Assembly: GCA_900759045.1 (NCBI GenBank)
Contig: CAAETU010000012.1
Coordinates: forward strand, 1 to 6,319
Source of the DNA: an uncultured Collinsella sp.
Lineage (GTDB): Bacteria > Actinomycetota > Coriobacteriia > Coriobacteriales > Coriobacteriaceae
Direction of reading: 5' to 3'
Length of the DNA stretch: 6,319 nucleotides
Below, piece by piece: positions 5,818-6,319 of the stretch. Within the stretch, counting starts at the first letter, position 1. Every line of letters starts with the position of its first letter. The notes under the pieces are model-generated. The model saw only the letters and a program-made list of their open reading frames with translations. It was not told the origin of the DNA and did no database searches. A program made the translations under genes and the position numbers.

Positions 5818-6081
5818 CTACTCGCCAAGACCGCTCTTGATGAGCTCGATGGCAGCAGCCAGAGCCTCGGCCTCGTCGGCGCCGTCGCACTTGACCTCGA
5901 CCTCGGTACCGCAAGGGATACCAGCAGCCATGAGGGCCATCGGGGACTTGCCGTTGACCTCCTTCTCGGGGGTGACGACCGTCACGTCGCAGGCGTACTT
6001 GCCCATGGTGGAGGCGAAGAGGCCGGCCGGACGCATGTGAAGACCCTGAGGATTAACGAGGGTAGCCTTCTCAGAAACCAT
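5818..6081 (-). CDS. ptsH: PTS phosphocarrier protein HPr
   Basis: This 87-residue cytosolic phosphocarrier takes phosphate from Enzyme I on His15 and hands it to sugar-specific EIIA domains. The length is typical for HPr. The active site reads GLHMRPAG at 13-20, with H15 and R17. Residue 16 is Met where Ala is most common (GLHARPA). The regulatory site reads VNGKSPMALM at 42-51, with Ser46 at the position phosphorylated by HPr kinase/phosphorylase in Gram-positive bacteria. It is followed by Pro47 in place of the usual Ile or Leu. The ATG at 6081 is preferred over an in-frame ATG at 6138 because it has AAGGAG 6 bases upstream and gives the normal HPr N-terminus MVSEKATLVNPQGLH. ptsI lies 132 bases downstream, past a terminator-like hairpin. 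Confidence 0.97.
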   Translation of the reverse strand: MVSEKATLVNPQGLHMRPAGLFASTMGKYACDVTVVTPEKEVNGKSPMALMAAGIPCGTEVEVKCDGADEAEALAAAIELIKSGLGE

Positions 6082-6106
6082 AATTGACTCCTTTTTGTGT
6101 TTAACC

Positions 6107-6126
6107 CCTGTCAGCCATGCGACAGG
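6107..6126 (-). other. Hairpin in the ptsH leader
   Basis: A perfect 6-bp stem CCTGTC/GACAGG with an 8-base loop lies about 25 bases upstream of the ptsH ATG. On the minus strand it is followed by GGTTAAACACAAAA and then the ribosome binding site, which stays unpaired. It would be part of the 5' untranslated region and may stabilise the message. No known riboswitch or RAT antiterminator is recognisable in it. Confidence 0.35.
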
Positions 6127-6145
6127 AGCCATATTCACGACGTTG

Positions 6146-6185
6146 TTTATATTAACTCACATCAAACTGTTTTTCATTATGTTTC
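6146..6185 (-). promoter_or_regulatory. AT-rich probable ptsH promoter region
   Basis: This is the most AT-rich stretch of the window. It contains TATAAA (6151-6146) on the minus strand as a -10 candidate, about 65 bases before the ptsH ATG. No good -35 stands at 16-18 bases, so the exact promoter is not resolved. Its position directly upstream of a normally highly expressed gene supports a promoter role. Confidence 0.35.
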
Positions 6186-6265
6186 GCACGAATTATTGGA
6201 CGGATGTCGTTCCTGCACGCTCGCCTGCCTGGCGGGGCGGTTAAGTTTGCTGCTCTACAGTCCTG

Positions 6266-6302
6266 CGCAAGACGGAAAGCACATTAAGTGCTTTCCTTTG
6301 CG
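6266..6302. repeat. Dyad or hairpin upstream of ptsH
   Basis: A perfect 9-bp inverted repeat GGAAAGCAC/GTGCTTTCC (6274-6282 and 6288-6296) surrounds a 5-base centre. It is extended outward by CGCAA/TTGCG (6266-6270 and 6298-6302) across an unequal bulge. U-runs are short on both sides. It may be a weak terminator of a gene beyond the right edge or a regulatory operator for the ptsH region. The rest of 6082-6319 shows no gene on either strand. Confidence 0.6.
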
Positions 6303-6319
6303 TGCGGAACTCGCGACAA

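Noticed and set aside
6082..6138. Upstream ATG at 6138 for HPr (106 residues)
   Set aside because: It would add 19 residues absent from HPr proteins, and the strong ribosome binding site directly precedes the ATG at 6081.
1..6319. CRISPR array, prophage, toxin-antitoxin or defence genes
   Set aside because: No spaced direct repeats, integrase, phage or defence-type proteins are visible. All gene-bearing sequence is accounted for by housekeeping genes.

Overview
The window is GC-rich, and every convincing gene lies on the minus strand. The proteins (Enzyme I, HPr with a regulatory Ser46, two 1-phosphofructokinase-family kinases and an HD-domain CCA-adding enzyme) and the sequence style suggest a high-GC Gram-positive bacterium. 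The overall look is closest to Coriobacteriia such as Collinsella. That placement is a judgement from protein character, not from a database search.

Read in the direction of transcription (right to left), the layout is as follows. A 238-base non-coding region at 6082-6319 holds a perfect 9-bp dyad and the ptsH leader. ptsH (HPr, 87 aa) follows, then a hairpin with a U-run that could terminate or attenuate transcription. Next come ptsI (Enzyme I, 567 aa) and, 74 bases further on, a PfkB-family sugar-phosphate kinase (310 aa, called paralog B here) that probably shares the ptsI transcript and ends at a strong UUCG-loop terminator. A second PfkB-family kinase (310 aa, paralog A), clearly a duplicate of the first, has its own promoter region and terminator. 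Then comes a CCA-adding enzyme (464 aa), whose stop codon lies inside a long, nearly perfect inverted repeat. At the left edge is a tRNA-Glu(CTC) gene cut off by the window boundary.

Enzyme I takes phosphate from PEP and passes it to HPr, which feeds the sugar-specific EII transporters; no EII gene is present here. The kinases would then act on imported sugar phosphates, such as fructose-1-phosphate or tagatose-6-phosphate, to give bisphosphates for glycolysis. The window therefore joins the general PTS phosphorelay to the kinase step that follows uptake. The CCA enzyme and the tRNA gene form a separate tRNA-maturation neighbourhood.

Most of the window is ordinary housekeeping sequence. I see no novel multi-gene system. 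The points that stand out are the long REPIN/MITE-like inverted repeat that supplies the cca stop codon, the divergence of substrate-site residues between the two tandem kinases, unusual residues beside both phosphorylation sites of HPr, and several candidate regulatory dyads.
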